Shown here: one piece after another, positions 63,520-64,000 of the stretch
How the letters are laid out: every line of letters starts with the position of its first letter
Numbering within the stretch: position 1 is the first letter of the stretch
Assembly: GCF_003345655.1 (NCBI RefSeq)
Contig: NZ_QQOH01000001.1
Coordinates: forward strand, 1,302,001 to 1,366,000
DNA: 64,000 nt
Direction: 5' to 3'
Source of the DNA: Motiliproteus coralliicola
Lineage (GTDB): Bacteria > Pseudomonadota > Gammaproteobacteria > Pseudomonadales > Balneatricaceae
The notes under the pieces: generated by a model
Told to the model about the DNA's origin: nothing
Database searches by the model: none
The model's input: only the letters and a program-made list of their open reading frames with translations
Translations under genes and position numbers: made by a program

Positions 63520-64000
63520 TTCTGAGCCTCCACCTCTACACGCAGGCGGTACATTTCACGCTTTTCTGATATCGCTGTTCCCGCTAGATACATGCGTTCC
63601 AGCTCCCGCAATACCTCCCAGTCGGAACCATCCAGCGCTTTTTGGCTAGGAGTCCGCCCGTCTGCCATATCTGGGGGGATATGGGCTATCTCAGCGCCGT
63701 CCCACGGCAGCGTTAAGCTCGGCAATTCTTCAGCGATGTACAGTACGGAACAACGCTCAGAATATTTAGAAGTTACACCGTCAAGCTGGCTACACTCGCC
63801 CCCGTAAACAAAGCCAGTAAAGGCTTCGACAGGAGTCGGTGCGTCAGCTATCCGATGATCCTCTATAGCAAAAACTGTAGGGAAATTTGAAACCGTAAAC
63901 ATCCTTTCGGGCTCGGTTTTCCAGGCGGTCTTCATTGCTCTAGCCGCCACAGCAATAGCGGCTTCGGGTCTACCGAAAACCAGCACCACCGGTGTAAGTT
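63516..64000 (-). CDS. unrecognised protein, cut by the window edge
   Basis: The reading frame is open to the right edge, so the gene is probably incomplete at its N-terminus; GTG 63989 is the first possible start inside the window. The visible 160 residues are mixed alpha/beta (VVLVFGRPEAAIAVAARAMK; FTVSNFPTVFAIEDHRI; FTGFVYGGECSQLDG) and end with a charged helix (WEVLRELERMYLAG). Three cysteines are present without a metal pattern. I do not recognise the family. Its stop overlaps the TTG start of the PP-loop gene, making it the first known member of a three-gene overlapping cassette. Confidence 0.65.
   Translation of the reverse strand, partial: LTPVVLVFGRPEAAIAVAARAMKTAWKTEPERMFTVSNFPTVFAIEDHRIADAPTPVEAFTGFVYGGECSQLDGVTSKYSERCSVLYIAEELPSLTLPWDGAEIAHIPPDMADGRTPSQKALDGSDWEVLRELERMYLAGTAISEKREMYRLRVEVEAQN

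Overview
The window reads as chromosome of a Gram-negative, heterotrophic, chemotactic gammaproteobacterium. Evidence: a bioB-F-H-C-D operon, YaeQ, PpnN, SrkA and RlmD homologues, prfB-lysS next to xseA, an htpX gene with a heat-shock-type promoter, and two chemoreceptors. Product types and gene order would suit a marine Oceanospirillales-like bacterium, but that placement is inference. No rRNA, tRNA, CRISPR array or transposase was recognised.

Layout. 1-8.2 kb: an NTF2-like protein, a type II P-type ATPase, yaeQ with a small partner gene, and a large chemoreceptor whose sensor region is internally duplicated. 8.2-18 kb: MerR regulator, EamA transporter, secreted EEP hydrolase, MmcQ/YjbR protein, ureohydrolase, tandem-HD HD-GYP protein, a two-gene rhomboid/zinc-finger membrane module, and a solute-binding protein without transporter genes. 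18-26 kb: prfB-lysS-membrane protein-ung on the minus strand; xseA, an M23 peptidase, an FKBP isomerase and a YbfF-like esterase on the plus strand. 26-32.2 kb: an SprA-related HEXXH protein with a small companion, then the biotin operon behind a candidate BirA-controlled promoter. 32.2-42.2 kb: comF, a diguanylate cyclase, a cytochrome c, then SrkA-TrmO-exported protein-RlmD, followed by redox enzymes and small proteins. 42.4-54.7 kb: Cache protein, LysR/PACE divergent pair, a methyltransferase, htpX, a sensor kinase with a degenerate ATPase domain, pepD, a response regulator/diguanylate cyclase pair, an AIM24 protein and a thiolase. 54.9-60.2 kb: second chemoreceptor, ppnN, MFS transporter, cobB.

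From about 60.35 kb to the right edge the sequence looks like the end of an integrated element, probably a prophage. A gene with a strong ribosome binding site that opens like a PIN/PhoH protein loses its reading after about 12 codons. Phased 11-bp repeats follow. Then come a zinc-ribbon metallophosphoesterase and, convergent to it, three overlapping minus-strand genes: an unrecognised protein cut by the window edge, a stand-alone asparagine-synthetase-like PP-loop enzyme, and a compact threonine-aldolase-like PLP enzyme. This overlapping cassette is the best candidate for an undescribed system here.

Signalling is a theme of the core part: two chemoreceptors, two GGDEF cyclases with intact inhibitory sites, one HD-GYP phosphodiesterase, a CheX-type response regulator and a probable pseudo-histidine kinase. 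All calls come from reading the sequence; no database search was run.
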